Assembly: GCF_041260155.1 (NCBI RefSeq)
Contig: NC_091936.1
Coordinates: 43,994,930-44,058,929, forward strand
Source of the DNA: Ptychodera flava
Taxonomy: Eukaryota; Hemichordata; Enteropneusta; Ptychoderidae
DNA: 64,000 nt
Direction: 5' to 3'
The translations under genes were made by a program, and so were the position numbers. Numbering within the stretch: the stretch's first letter is position 1; every line of letters starts with the position of its first letter. Of the stretch, positions 1 to 12,278 are shown piece after piece. Below the pieces are notes generated by a model. That model was given only the letters and a program-made list of their open reading frames with translations, ran no database searches and had not been told where the DNA came from.

Positions 1-700
1 CCTAGAAGATGCCAATTTTGAAAGAAATACACAATTGCACGCATTTTCTCTGATTATCGTGTTTATGTTTTACTGCGTCGGTATGACGTACATTATGAAA
101 CTTTAAACACATTGCTCTAGACGTGATCACGTGATTTAGAAAGGAAAAATGCTCATTGGTCCTGCGTTACATTTGTCTTCGTCTTACAGATCAGCGTCTC
201 GTCGCAAGTATATAAAGATCAACAAAACAAAGTGAATGGCAAGACAAAACATCAGCAGACTATGGCGTCAGTAGCAAGGTGATTGCGAAATGAAACAATA
301 TACTTTGCAGACTCACAAGTAGATCGTGGGAATGATCACGATGGTCCACTTCATCTCTTAGCCAGCCAGTAAGTGTTGCGAAGGCCTGATAAAAGTTGTC
401 TGTCACACGTCTTAATCATGTCCTGGATGTCGGGCAGGGATGACTGAAAGTACATAATCGAGTCCCTAAGATAGGGATACTTAGAACCCTTTCAGTGGTT
501 CACACAATATGTAAATATCGAAGGGAACGTCTTCAATGCCCAGGTTTTCGAGAAAGAAATTGTAAGTTTTTCGAGAGATCAGTCCAGAAGGCTTCACCGG
601 CATTATTTTCATGGCGACAGAGTGAACGACAAAGCCTTGGACTGACACAACTTAGATGCTGCCGAAACACCACTTCGAACATATCGTTCTTATGTCATTC
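1..700 (-). pseudogene. Decayed copy of the expansin-like last exon
   Basis: On the plus strand this segment follows, in the same order, the sequence of the last expansin-like exon and its 3' flank at about 4,480-5,010. Shared stretches include the 3' flank (CACAATTGCAC), the region matching the acidic tail (TACAGATCAGC), and the CBM63-like part (GAGAAAGAAATTGTA, then GGCTTCACCGGCA). Frameshifts and insertions break the reading frame, so no protein is expected. It has the same orientation as the intact gene and lies just downstream of it, so it looks like the remnant of a tandem paralogue. The left end runs off the window, so the rest of that copy may lie outside. Confidence 0.8.
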
Positions 701-949
701 TGACAAAATACTCCGATATACCGAGATTCTTCATGAATGGTTCACTGTAAATGTTTACACTGCACTCGCTACCATAAGTTATCTATAACAGTGAGCTTAC
801 AGGACCCTATTAAAGAACGAACAGCGGTAACTGTTGATATTTAGTTCTCAAAGGCAATTGCAGTAAATACATTTTCTTATTCTTTTCCCTGTAGTATGCT
901 GAACTGAAATGATAGCTTTGCAATACAAAACGCAGCGTTATTGTTGAAG

Positions 950-953
<4 letters not shown>

Positions 954-1004
<51 letters not shown>
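954..1004. repeat. (GA)n microsatellite
   Basis: Uninterrupted AG/GA dinucleotide run of about 50 bases. It encodes only an artefactual Ser-Leu repeat on the minus strand. Confidence 0.97.
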
Positions 1005-1008
<4 letters not shown>

Positions 1009-2509
1009 CACAGTTCTTTCACACGTCACTCTCACAAAAGACGGCCATACCCTAAGGCGTTCATTTTGATGCAAGCGTGATAACTGGTCATCTTTCATCC
1101 ATAACTTCGTCGACAAAAACTTGACCCCGTGCAGCCTCGAGTCATTTTTCGCCACCTCTGAAGACAGTGATTAAGTGCGAAGGATACAGCACAAACTTTG
1201 GTACAGAAGGATATAGATCATTGTGTCTGTCACAAATCGCAATTTGAGAGCAAGATAAAGGTTATACGGAAATATTTTAGGGTAGTTTTCCACCTCCGCG
1301 ACGACCTACTTTTCAAATGTGACTTTTGCAATCACGTTTGGTATTTGTACCCAAGAAATATATATCGGCTGAAAGCTATTTTTAAATTTTTTTACTATGA
1401 AATCAATAAAATGTATGAGCGATGAATGCTTTGATGATATTAGTGAAAGATTTACGGATTTACTTAAATCGACGTACACTGGGTAAGTCAGACAGGAAAG
1501 GTGAAAAAGTCTGGGTGTTAAACATACTGGCTATAAAAACGTGTCGGAAAAGGTAATATTTTTCCACAGCAAATCATCAAAGTTTAGCACCCGATTATTC
1601 TCACAATGTTGCCTAATTATTCGGCGATAACTCGTCTTTGGAAACTTGTCAAAACTGAGGCAAGTTTTAGAAATCACCTTTTTCACAAGCAGCTGTGAAA
1701 ATGTGTTTATTTGTCAACACGCCTTCCAATATTCCACTCTTTTGAATATAATGCAAAGTGACAGAACGTCTAATTGAAAAAAACACGACTTTTTTTTCTC
1801 ATAGTTTATCTCTCGACTAAATGACCATAAAATTGTACAGGAGTAGAGTGTATTACAAAGTGATATTGATATCGATTCAGACGGGTTTGTTGTCTTAACA
1901 CAAAATTTTTATCATGGCTTCAGAATTATCCTTCGTTGCTGGCTTCAGAATTATCCTTCGTTGTCGACTCTAATTGGCTGTCGAGTAAAAGTATTCCAGT
2001 AAAGACCCATTGCAACCTTGGTAACGAATCTACTCAAGGATGAGATAATACAGTGTACTCACTTCACGTTTTCCCTAACGCGTTCACAAATTCCTTTCTA
2101 AGATGGTAAATTCGGCATGTTTGACGTCTAAGGTTACGTATAATTCTTGCAGATAAACTGACTGGTACGACAAGAGACTCAGAATGGGGACCTGCATATT
2201 TAGATGTCTTGTTTCTTTGGAGATCACTGACGGTCAGTTAGAACGTCATTCTTACATAATAATAAAGTGACTACGCTATTCGAGCCTGCGCGTAAACTTC
2301 TGCAAGAAACAAAAGAATTAGCCGTCAACGCTGGCTGGTCTTTTCTTCACCAGCATGGTGATTTCACATATCTCTTAGAGTGCATTGTTGCACTTTGTCA
2401 ACGGCAGGTTTCTAGTGACCGACCCGCCCAATCGCTCAGGCTTATGTTCTGACTGAGAAACTTAAGATTTACCACTTTATAAATAATAATATCTTGATAT
2501 GATTGAGAC
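1005..2509. other. Stretch without recognisable gene
   Basis: No conserved coding motif, RNA gene or mobile element was recognised. There is a short direct repeat at about 1,915-1,965 (GGCTTCAGAATTATCCTTCG, twice in tandem). A 61-codon open frame at 2,267-2,452 resembles nothing I know and is treated as chance. Confidence 0.5.
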
Positions 2510-3612
2510 ACTACATGTGTGCTGATCAAACACGTCAATGATGTATGATTGAGATACGATGTAGATCAAACACATCGATGATGTATGATTGACACGATGT
2601 AGATCAAACATCAATGATGTATGATTGAGACACGATGTAGATCAAACACGCCAATGATGTATGATTGAGACACGACGTAGATCAAACACATCGATGATGT
2701 ATGATTGAGACACAATGTAGATCAAACACATCAATGATGTATGATTGAGACACAATGTAGATCAAACACATCAATGATGTATGATCGAGACACGATATAG
2801 CATCAAACACATCAATGATGTATGATTGAGACACGATGTAGCATCAAACACGTCAATGATGTATGATTGAGAGACGATGTAGCATCAAAAACGTCAATGA
2901 TGCATGGTTGAGACACAATGTAGATCAAACACATCAATGATGTATGATTGAGACACGATGTAGCGTCAAAAACGTCAATGATGTATGATTGAGACACGAT
3001 GTAGCATCAAACACGTCAATGATGTATGATTGAGACACGATGTAGCATCAAACATCGATGTGTATGATTTAGACACAATGTAGATCAAACACATCAATGT
3101 ATGATTGAGACACAATGTAGCATCAAACACGTCAATGATGTATGATTTAGACACGATGTAGCATCAAACACATCAATGATGTATGATTTAGACACGATGT
3201 AGATCAAACACGTCAATGATGTATGATTGAGACACGATGTAGCATCAAACACATCAATGATGTATGATTTAGACACGATGTAGCATCAAACACATCAATG
3301 ATGTATGATTTAGACACAATGTAGATCAAACACATCAGTGATGTATGATTGAGACACGATGTAGATCAAACACGTCAATGATGTATGATTTAGACACGAT
3401 GTAGATCAAACACGTCAATGATGTATGATTTAGACACGATGTAGATCAAACACATCAATGATGTATGATTGAGACACGATGTAGCATCAAACACATCAAT
3501 GATGTATGATTTAGACACGATGTAGATCAAACACGTCAATGATGTATGATTGAGACACGATGTAGCATCAAACATATCAATTTGGTATGATTCAGACACT
3601 ATGCAGATCAAA
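2510..3612. repeat. Minisatellite, 40/42-bp unit
   Basis: About 26 tandem copies of a unit built around TGATTGAGACACGATGTAG then ATCAAACACATCAATGATG. Units come in two lengths: 40 bp with TAGATCAAAC and 42 bp with TAGCATCAAAC. A second variable site is TGATTGAG versus TGATTTAG. The repeated minus-strand open frames here are produced by the array and are not genes. It sits between the exon remnant at 1-700 and the 3' end of the expansin-like gene. Confidence 0.97.
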
Positions 3613-4569
3613 TTTTCTTGTCGTTTCAAGTTTTATTCATCTGTTGATACAAAATAACGTCGTCATCAACACTGATTAAATATTGGATGGCATACTGAAC
3701 ACTGAACCAAAGCATCGACAAACTTTCAGTTCGTGACGCAAACATAAAAAAGACATTGAAGCCTCAAAAAATTGTGTACAGGTATGTATCATCAGTGTGA
3801 TGCGTTTTGTTCGCAGTCAGTTACCAATCTACAAAAATGGATGTTGCCTAACCGTCCATATAATGTACCTATCTGATTTTGCAACAAATCATTTGTCCTG
3901 TTTGTATAATAATATACTTAACGCATATACACTCGGAAATTAATGTCATCCAAATTTTTATGTAAATGCCTTTTTATTTATGCTCTCTAAGCTTCGACGC
4001 GGATTGTATTTATGTCTTATAATCCAAAAGTTTTTGTTATCGCTGTCATATCCTTTTTATCTTTGAAAAGTAATTGGTGAAGTTCAAGAAGAATTAACTT
4101 TGAACGTATTTCTTATATATTTTGTTATGTTTGTAAAGTCACGTGACTTTTCTACACCAACAGTCACGTGGGAATAAACGCCAATTGTTCAACACGTCAA
4201 TGCATGTTCAGCCTGTGTTTGTGATGTCCAATTTTTATTGTATACAATGGAATTCTAGTCTGGACAAAACTTATTTGTCAACGATAACAGTGTGCTTATT
4301 GTACACGATGCGTCGCGTCTGCAGGATTAATATAACGGTTTTAAACACAATTTAGGAGAAAATTTATGTACTTTCTTCTAGAATAAAAGTAATGACAATT
4401 TTGTCAAACTTTATGCGACAAGGAATATACCGAGCACGCCTGTCAAAATGTAGGTTCAGGCTTGCGGGGTTCTGTTTCGTATAAAAGATGCTAAAGGAAA
4501 GTCACAATTGCACAGTTTTTCCTGGATTTGCTTATGTACGATGCTTTAACTTGGTTACTACGACGTAAA
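3613..4569. other. 3' flank of the expansin-like gene
   Basis: Non-coding. On the minus strand, a candidate AATAAA poly(A) signal lies at 4,234-4,239, about 330 bases past the stop codon. Other AATAAA-like words occur further on, so the true 3' end is not decided by sequence alone. Confidence 0.4.
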
Positions 4570-5172
4570 TTATGCAAGCTTTATCGATGATAGCAAAAAC
4601 ACACCAAAAGCGATCAGTTGAATAAAATGAGATAAAATTATCGTCGTTCCGGTGTTGTAGTCGTCTTCATCGTACAGATCAGCTCCCTCGCACGACGTCG
4701 TAAACTGCACTTGTCCGGGGTGGAGATCTGACAGAGAGGATGGAAAGTACGTAATTGTGTCTTCAAGGACCTCTCCAGTTGATGACGTAATGCAGATATC
4801 AAATGGAACATCGACAATACCCTGGTTTTTGAGAAAGAAATTGTAGGTCGATCGAGATAGATCAGTCCAGGAGGCTTCACCGGCAGGCCTGATGGCAACA
4901 GATTCAACAGCAACGCGGTGAAACACAACTTGAATGCCGAACCACCACTTGGTACTGCCCTCTTTGAACTTGTAGTTCACTTGCCGCGTGAATGGACATT
5001 CTATGACCTTCCAAGTTATTTGAATTCTTCCTTCAGAGATATCGGCAAGCTTTTCGAAAGCTTCAAGACTCAAGTCGATGTCGTCATAGGCACAGGAGGG
5101 ACACTGGTCGACTATTATAATATGGACGACGTCACCATATGGCCCTGTAACTTCAATGCACTTCCCACATGC
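4570..5172 (-). CDS. Expansin-like exon 7: rest of module 3 and hydrophobic tail
   Basis: Starts ACGKCIEVTGPYG after ATGCAG and continues through VDQCPSC, DIDLSLEAF, KWWFGIQ and TYNFFLK. It ends with an acidic DEDDYNTG stretch and a hydrophobic C-terminus (FIQLIAFGVFLLSSIKLA). The acceptor's pyrimidine tract on this strand is the (CT)n microsatellite next to it. Confidence 0.9.
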   Translation of the reverse strand, partial: ACGKCIEVTGPYGDVVHIIIVDQCPSCAYDDIDLSLEAFEKLADISEGRIQITWKVIECPFTRQVNYKFKEGSTKWWFGIQVVFHRVAVESVAIRPAGEASWTDLSRSTYNFFLKNQGIVDVPFDICITSSTGEVLEDTITYFPSSLSDLHPGQVQFTTSCEGADLYDEDDYNTGTTIILSHFIQLIAFGVFLLSSIKLA

Positions 5173-5176
5173 CTGC

Positions 5177-5242
<66 letters not shown>

Positions 5243-8200
5243 TTAAGTGCCGTCTTGTTTGAAATCTATCCTGATTTTGCCTGAAGTGATAGTCTTATGA
5301 TTTTTGCAACACAAAGGCCAAAAAAGTAGGGTGAAGCTGGGCATGTTATGTAAACCACAGATCTCAATTAAAACGAATATTACCTCGGAATTTTCCCATG
5401 ATCCAACTGCCATAGCTCCGACCATGAGATTTCCCCCGGTGTTCATCATACACGTGCCACTACCAGCAGCGGCTTGCGGCGCACCAAGGTAATACGTCCC
5501 TTGACCAGTATGGACTTGAGAGTCAACGTAACAAACATCCGCCGATTCCTCCTTTATTTCTTCGAACCCTTCGCCTTCAGGCGGTGTCGTCACGGTTCCT
5601 TCTTCCTCGCTCGGCGTGACTTTAATAGATAATTGTGTGCATCGAATGTTATCAACGTGAAAACTGACACGCAATCGTCAGAGGTTTTGAATTCTCACTC
5701 GTGAAATTAAAGAATCAAAGGTTGCTGTTTGATGTTTTCGATCACAAGTGGATGTTAAAAGTTTGTCAAACTCTTCAGACAAAGCAATTGAACAGAGCAG
5801 GTGCGTTTTCTAATGGCTCTTTTTCAAGATATGACTACAAATAGAATGAAAACCAGTATATTCGAAAATCAATGGTCTTTGGTAGAAAGTAAACAGGTAA
5901 ATCATTCGATCGTGGAAAAATATATATTCTCGATAGGTAACCTTCAGCCTAGGGGCAATAACAGAAAGTATCAGCCTCTAGTCTATAACATAAAGTATCG
6001 GCCTCGAGGCGAGAACACAAAGTATCAGCGTAGGGGCAATAACACAAAGTATCAGCCTCGAGGCAATAACACAAAGTATAAGCCTTTCATGCAAAACCGC
6101 ATCGGAGTAAAATTCAGCCAATGGAAATGATTGATGATTGGCATTTCAACATGATTTTAGGAATGGAATATGAAATTTAATGTGACAAACACAGCAAAAA
6201 TAATCGGAAATCCATCGAACGATGAATTTTATCGACTAAAAATCAGGTGATAGAAGAGGGGAGCAGTACTCTCAGACAGCATTTCTTACCGATGTCGCCG
6301 GGTGTAACCTGTCCATTGCATGCTGGGAATTGAGTAGATCCCTCAAGTAGCTGTGATTCGCTGCTTAAAAACCGGCTGATAGTGTCCTCAACGGCAAACC
6401 CATTGGTCGATGTCACTCTTATGTCGAACGGTACATCAATTGTTGCTTCCCAGTTTGGTTTCAAGAAGAAGTTGTAGTAGGTCCTCTCCAAGTCGATCCA
6501 GTCGCTTTGCTCAGATTTCTTGAGTTGAATACGGCTGACAGGATAACGATGGTTGTTCACTTGGATACCGAACCACCACTGGGTACTTCCGTCCTTGAAC
6601 TTGTACTTGAAGTTACCAGTGACTGGACACTCCACCACTCGCCAGCTGATGTCGATTCTGCCAGCCTCCTTCGGTGCCAGGAGTTCAAAGGCCTCTTCGC
6701 TGAAGTCAATGTCACCGGAACCCGGACATGTAGGACACTGATCGATGATCTGAATGTGGATGACGTCACCATCTGGACCTGTCACTTCCACGCATTCTCC
6801 GCAAACCTATTTTGAATCAATGTATTAAAGCATGACTGAAAAAATATCGTGTCTTGCCTTTCAATTGTGTTTATTGAAGCAACAATGGCAAAGCAGATGA
6901 TGGTATTACGGATAGATAAATAACCGCTGAGACGTGTGTGTAAATTTTTTACGATTTTTTTCAATGTGTAGCGTATCGGAAGCTGAATATCATTTACTTC
7001 TGTGAAAAATTTGAAATAGCCAATCAGCTAAAGAATAGGTGTTGGTTCAGCCTCCCCAGGTTGCTATGAATACTTACAATCTACCAACAGCTATATACGA
7101 GACCTTCCGTATTGGCCAAGAAAATATCTACTCGTTAAAATATTGCATTGTTACATAAATCGAAAACAAGTTGTTCTTGGAACAGTCATTGAGGATGGTT
7201 TAAAATAAAGGCTTTCATCTTTTTTCCTTATAATGTTATCGTTACTTTCACAGACAATTTTGACAAAGCCAACATGTAACTCTTACAATAATTACACACC
7301 ATTTCCCATGTTTGTCGCAAAGTTTAAATGTACTCAAAACTTTTCCAGCATACTAGTATTAGCTTTTGTACAATTAACTAATCGAAAATCTATTTACAAA
7401 CGTTTTCGGGAATGAACGACGAAATCGGACAGAAACCTAATAATATTTAATGGCTAGTTTATTTGAAAATTCAATAATGACGGCATTTGACCTAACCTGT
7501 GAATTTTGCCACGAGGAGATGGCCATTGCACCGACCATTAGGTCACCGTTTGTGTTCAACATACACGTCCCAAGACCATTGGCTGCCTGCGGGGCTTCCA
7601 AGTAGTATGTACCTTCCCCATGATGCACCTGGTCGTCAAGGAGACAGCTTTCGTCATCCTGCGTCGTTACGTCAGCTCCGGTGACATCTAGAATTAGTAA
7701 ATAAGAAACAGAGTAGTTAGATGAAGATGAAGTAAAACGACGAAAAATTTATGTAAAACAGTTTATTCAATCATCTTTATGGAACTAACGTTTGTTTTGA
7801 TGTGTTTAATAGTAATGCTAAAAATAGAGTAAATTCTTTGTTTTGCGTGCGCGCAGGGTTTCCGAGTTTTTCAAGAAAAAAGCCAACAAACTTTCTTTCG
7901 GAGTTTTCCATTGTGGGCTATTTTCTGTCACAAAACCAAGCCATTACTTTTACATTGCAGCTACATACTTCAACGATCCTTACAGCAGTCATATCACAAG
8001 CATTGATGTAACCGTTTGCTGATGTATAACGGTACCCTACTAAGCTTACTTGCCTACCTTCCAGAACTTTGAATATACGCAAAACAACTTACTATGGTCT
8101 AATTAAGGGAAACGTACCCCAAGGATAAATTGAATAATAACGTGACATTGATGCCAGTATATGAAGCAATACGACTTTTATTTTTGATGAAAATATCAGA

Positions 8201-10396
8201 GTTTCAGTTCAAGAATACCGTGTATTCCCAATGCGCCCACTTGCTTTAGCTAGAAAATGCCTAGATTTGCACTATTTGCACTAAAAATGAGGTACCTCGT
8301 GTTGTTGGCTCAGTCTTGCCTCCATCGCTTGACACGTCTTGAGGAGTTGCAACCATGGTAGTAACGGTAATGGCTTCAGTTGCAGTGACGCTACCGCCAG
8401 GGCTATCGCTTGACGCTGGCAACGAAGAGCTGGTTACCAGTGTAGTTACGGTGCTATCTGAGCTGCAGGAAGTGAATTGACTGGTTCCTTCAATGTACTG
8501 CGATTCGCTGCTGTAAATTGTGTCGATGGTTTCTTGCACTACGAACCCGTTTGTCGACGTCAACTTGATATCAAACGGGGCGGCAATTGCGCCTTCTGAA
8601 TTCGGCTTCAGGAAAAAGTTGTAGTCTTGCCTTTCTAGATCGATCCAGGAACTTGTACCCGATTTTTGGAGCTGCATCTGGCTAATTGGATATCGGATAT
8701 TTGAAGCCTGTATGGCGAACCAATATTGTGAGCTCCCATCTTTGAACTGGTCGCGAAATGAGAAGAAACATACAATTACTTATAAGTTATTGCAAAACAG
8801 CTGGTGAGAATATCATGTTATAAGTTTAAACCCAATTAGCTGCAACGTGTGACGTATTTTTCTATAATTTCTGTCCTGTCGCAAAATTTACGGCATAATG
8901 CTTAACTTGTCGATGCATCCTGAGTGTTTGTAATAACCGATGGTTTTGTTGAATTTTTTTTATCCGAACTGTAGTTCATTTGTTAACGATATCACTGCAT
9001 ATTATACACAAGACGTTGTTCATAAAGTGTTTTAACATATTTAAGGGCGTAGAAGACAGAAGTGTACATATTTTCTGGAAGACGTATTATCAAAATTGTA
9101 GTCCTTACGATTGAAGAGCTCGAATATTTCAGCGTTGTACTCTGAGCGAGTAATACAATCTACAGTTACTTTTAGTTCGTTTTCAACAGTCAAACATTGG
9201 AAATAGATATATTTCTATTAAAAAAGCAACGCAAGTACAATCATCATTTTATAGTGAATTATCTTCAGAGACAGCAACGTTTACAAACATAACATACGTA
9301 CATGCAGCTTAGATGCCTCAGATGTATGTGCAAATCTGAAGATATCAGAAGATAACTGACCGAATCATCAAGGAAAGAAAAACGCGGGTGAAATAAGCAT
9401 GTCACTGTATTCCGAAATCTTATCAAAAAAGCTAAGGTGTCCGCTCCTGACGCCCTAGCAGTGCTTTTGCAATTGAAGAAAGCGATTTTGTTCAAAAGTT
9501 CTTTTTACTGGTCCCATGATGCAGTGCGCGCTAGAGTATACAAAGCGAACGTTACTCATAAGTCTTATAACTTTTTAGCGGTAGGGTGTACGCAGGGTAC
9601 GTTACTCATAGAACACTGAGGCAGGTTACACCCTGACCTATATTTTCGAAGCCGATGGATACATAATACACGAGGCATTTTTTGGCATTGTAAATTTGTG
9701 TCATTCTTGTATAACCATCCGTTGTAAAACACAAAGTCAGTGCGTTTTTGTTGTTTTGAGTATGTAAACTGGATGATACATCAACAGCAATGCATTATGG
9801 GATAACCAGGAAACGGTCTATTCGGCTGTGTTTTGTTGAAGACTGCATGCTATGCAAGTTATGTACAGTTTCGCTACTGCTTACCCTGTATCTTATATTG
9901 CCAGTCACAGAGCACATGACGACCGACCACGTGACGCTTATGATACCAAGATTGACATCTGCCAACATGGCGAAGACCTCTTCACTCAGATTGACACCAT
10001 CTTGCGAACAGCCGCTGCATTCATCGATAACCTTAATGCCACTAACCGTGTTGCCGCTCGGCCCGGTAACATCGATACATTCACCGCAAACCTGTTTAAG
10101 ATAGGAATATATATATCAATTAATATCCAAACGGATTGATTGATGGACTGGTTTATGATTTGCATGACTATATAAATGTTGTGCTTTTCATGTATGTATG
10201 TATGTATGTATGTATGTATGTATGTATGTATGTATGTATGTATGTATGTATGTATGTATGTATGTATGTATGTATGTATGTATGTATGTATGTATGTATG
10301 TATGTATGTATGTATGTATGCATGCATGCATGCATGCATGCATGCATGCATGCATGCATGTATGTATGTATGCATGTATGTATGTATGTATGTATG

Positions 10397-10427
<31 letters not shown>

Positions 10428-12213
10428 CACACATACATACATGTCATGCATGCATGGAGCTCTATCGATTTTGAATATTAGTTAACGCTACTTTTGTTTT
10501 ATTGTATCCTGGTTCAGGGATGTAGACAAATCGCTTTTGATTTTTCACTTCTACCATAGACACTTAGGGTCGATGCTTCTACGTTGTTGTCATCCGTATG
10601 ACTGAATAGTTTCTTTATGTGACATAGTGTTTGTCAATGAATGTGTGCTGAAGATAAGTCTAACAACACTGGTGAGGTACTGATATGCTTTGCCGTTCAA
10701 TGATTTACTCTTTCGTCGCAAGTACCTACCATTGGTCAAAGAACCTGCCACTGGTCAAAGTACCTGCCACTGGTCAAAGAACCTGCCACTGGTCAAAGTA
10801 CCTGCCACTGGTCAAAGTACCTGCCACTGGTCAAAGAACCTGCCACTGGTCAAAGTACCTGCCACTGGTCAAAGTACCTGCCACTGGTCAAAGAACCTGC
10901 CACTGGTCAAAGAACCTGCCACTGGTCAAAGTACCTGCCACTGGTCAAAGAACCTGCCACTGGTCAAAGTACCTGCCACTGGTCAAAGAACCTGCCACTG
11001 GTCAAAGTACCTGCCACTGGTCAAAGAACCTGCCACTGGTCAAAGAACCTGCCACTGGTCAAAGTACCTGCCACTGGTCAAAGTACCTGCCACTGGTCAA
11101 AGTACCTGCCACTGGTCAAAGTACCTGCCACTGGTCAAAGAACCTGCCACTGGTCAAAGTACCTGCCACTGGTCAAAGTACCTGCCACTGGACAAAGAAC
11201 CTGCCACTGGTCAAAGAACCTGCCACTGGTCAAAGAACCTGCACTGGTCAAAGTACCTGCCACTGGTCAAAGTACCTGCCACTGGACAAAGAACCTGCCA
11301 CTGGTCAAAGAACCTGCCACTGGTCAAAGAACCTGCCACTGGTCAAAGTACCTGCCACTGGTCAAAGTACCTGCCACTGGTCAAAGAACCTGCCACTGGT
11401 CAAAGTACCTGCCACTGGTCAAAGTACCTGCCACTGGACAAAGTACCTGCCACTGGTCAAAGTACCTGCCACTGGTCAAAGAACCTGCCACTGGTCAAAG
11501 AACCTGCCACTGGTCAAAGTACCTGCCACTGGTCAAAGTACCTGCCACTGGTCAAAGAACCTGCCACTGGTCAAAGAACCTGCCACTGGTCAAAGTACCT
11601 GCCACTGGTCAAAGTACCTGCCACTGGTCAAAGTACCTGCCACTGGTCAAAGTACCTGCCACTGGTCAAAGTACCTGCCACTGGTCAAAGTACCTGCCAC
11701 TGGTCAAAGTACCTGCCACTGGTCAAAGTACCTGCCATTGGTCAAAGTACCTGCCACTGGTCAAAGTACCTGCCACTGGTCAAAGAACCTGCCACTGGTC
11801 AAAGTACCTGCCACTGGTCAAAGTACCTGCCACTCGTTGATAATCCTTGCCAGACGCCAGATATACCCCGAGGCTTATGCTTTGACGTGTCGCGTTAAGG
11901 ATGTGTACAGATACAGCTTCGGGCAAATTATATTGCTTAACATATGTTCCCTCTAATTACTGGTGTTTTCTGGTGTTGAATTCCTTATCACAATGGAGGA
12001 GAGCTGTGAATAACTTTGACACCCAAAAGCACGCTGCTAGCCCGAGGCGACATGTCAACGACATGGTCTTTACTTTGACAACATTCTGTTTGCTGAGCGA
12101 TTGAGAGAAATCTGACCTTCATAACACAATATATCCGAGGATTTTGTCTTTGTGAATTAAATATTTACGATGCTTAAGATGATTACAGCGTCACTGTATT
12201 TTGAAAAACAATG

Positions 12214-12278
<65 letters not shown>

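Noticed and set aside
2510..3612. Possible CRISPR array
   Set aside because: Units are contiguous with no unique spacers, and the DNA is clearly from an intron-containing animal genome.
6507..6815. Plus-strand frames opposite the module 2 exon
   Set aside because: Antisense shadows of the expansin-like exon; the minus frame carries all the conserved motifs.
9986..10485. Several open frames over the (ATGT)n tract
   Set aside because: Low-complexity translations of a microsatellite. Only the expansin-like exon at 9,885-10,091 is real, in another frame.
10685..11956. Open frames of more than 400 codons on the plus strand
   Set aside because: They read a 19-bp tandem repeat that has no stop in any plus frame, inside an intron. 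No biased codon use or domain.
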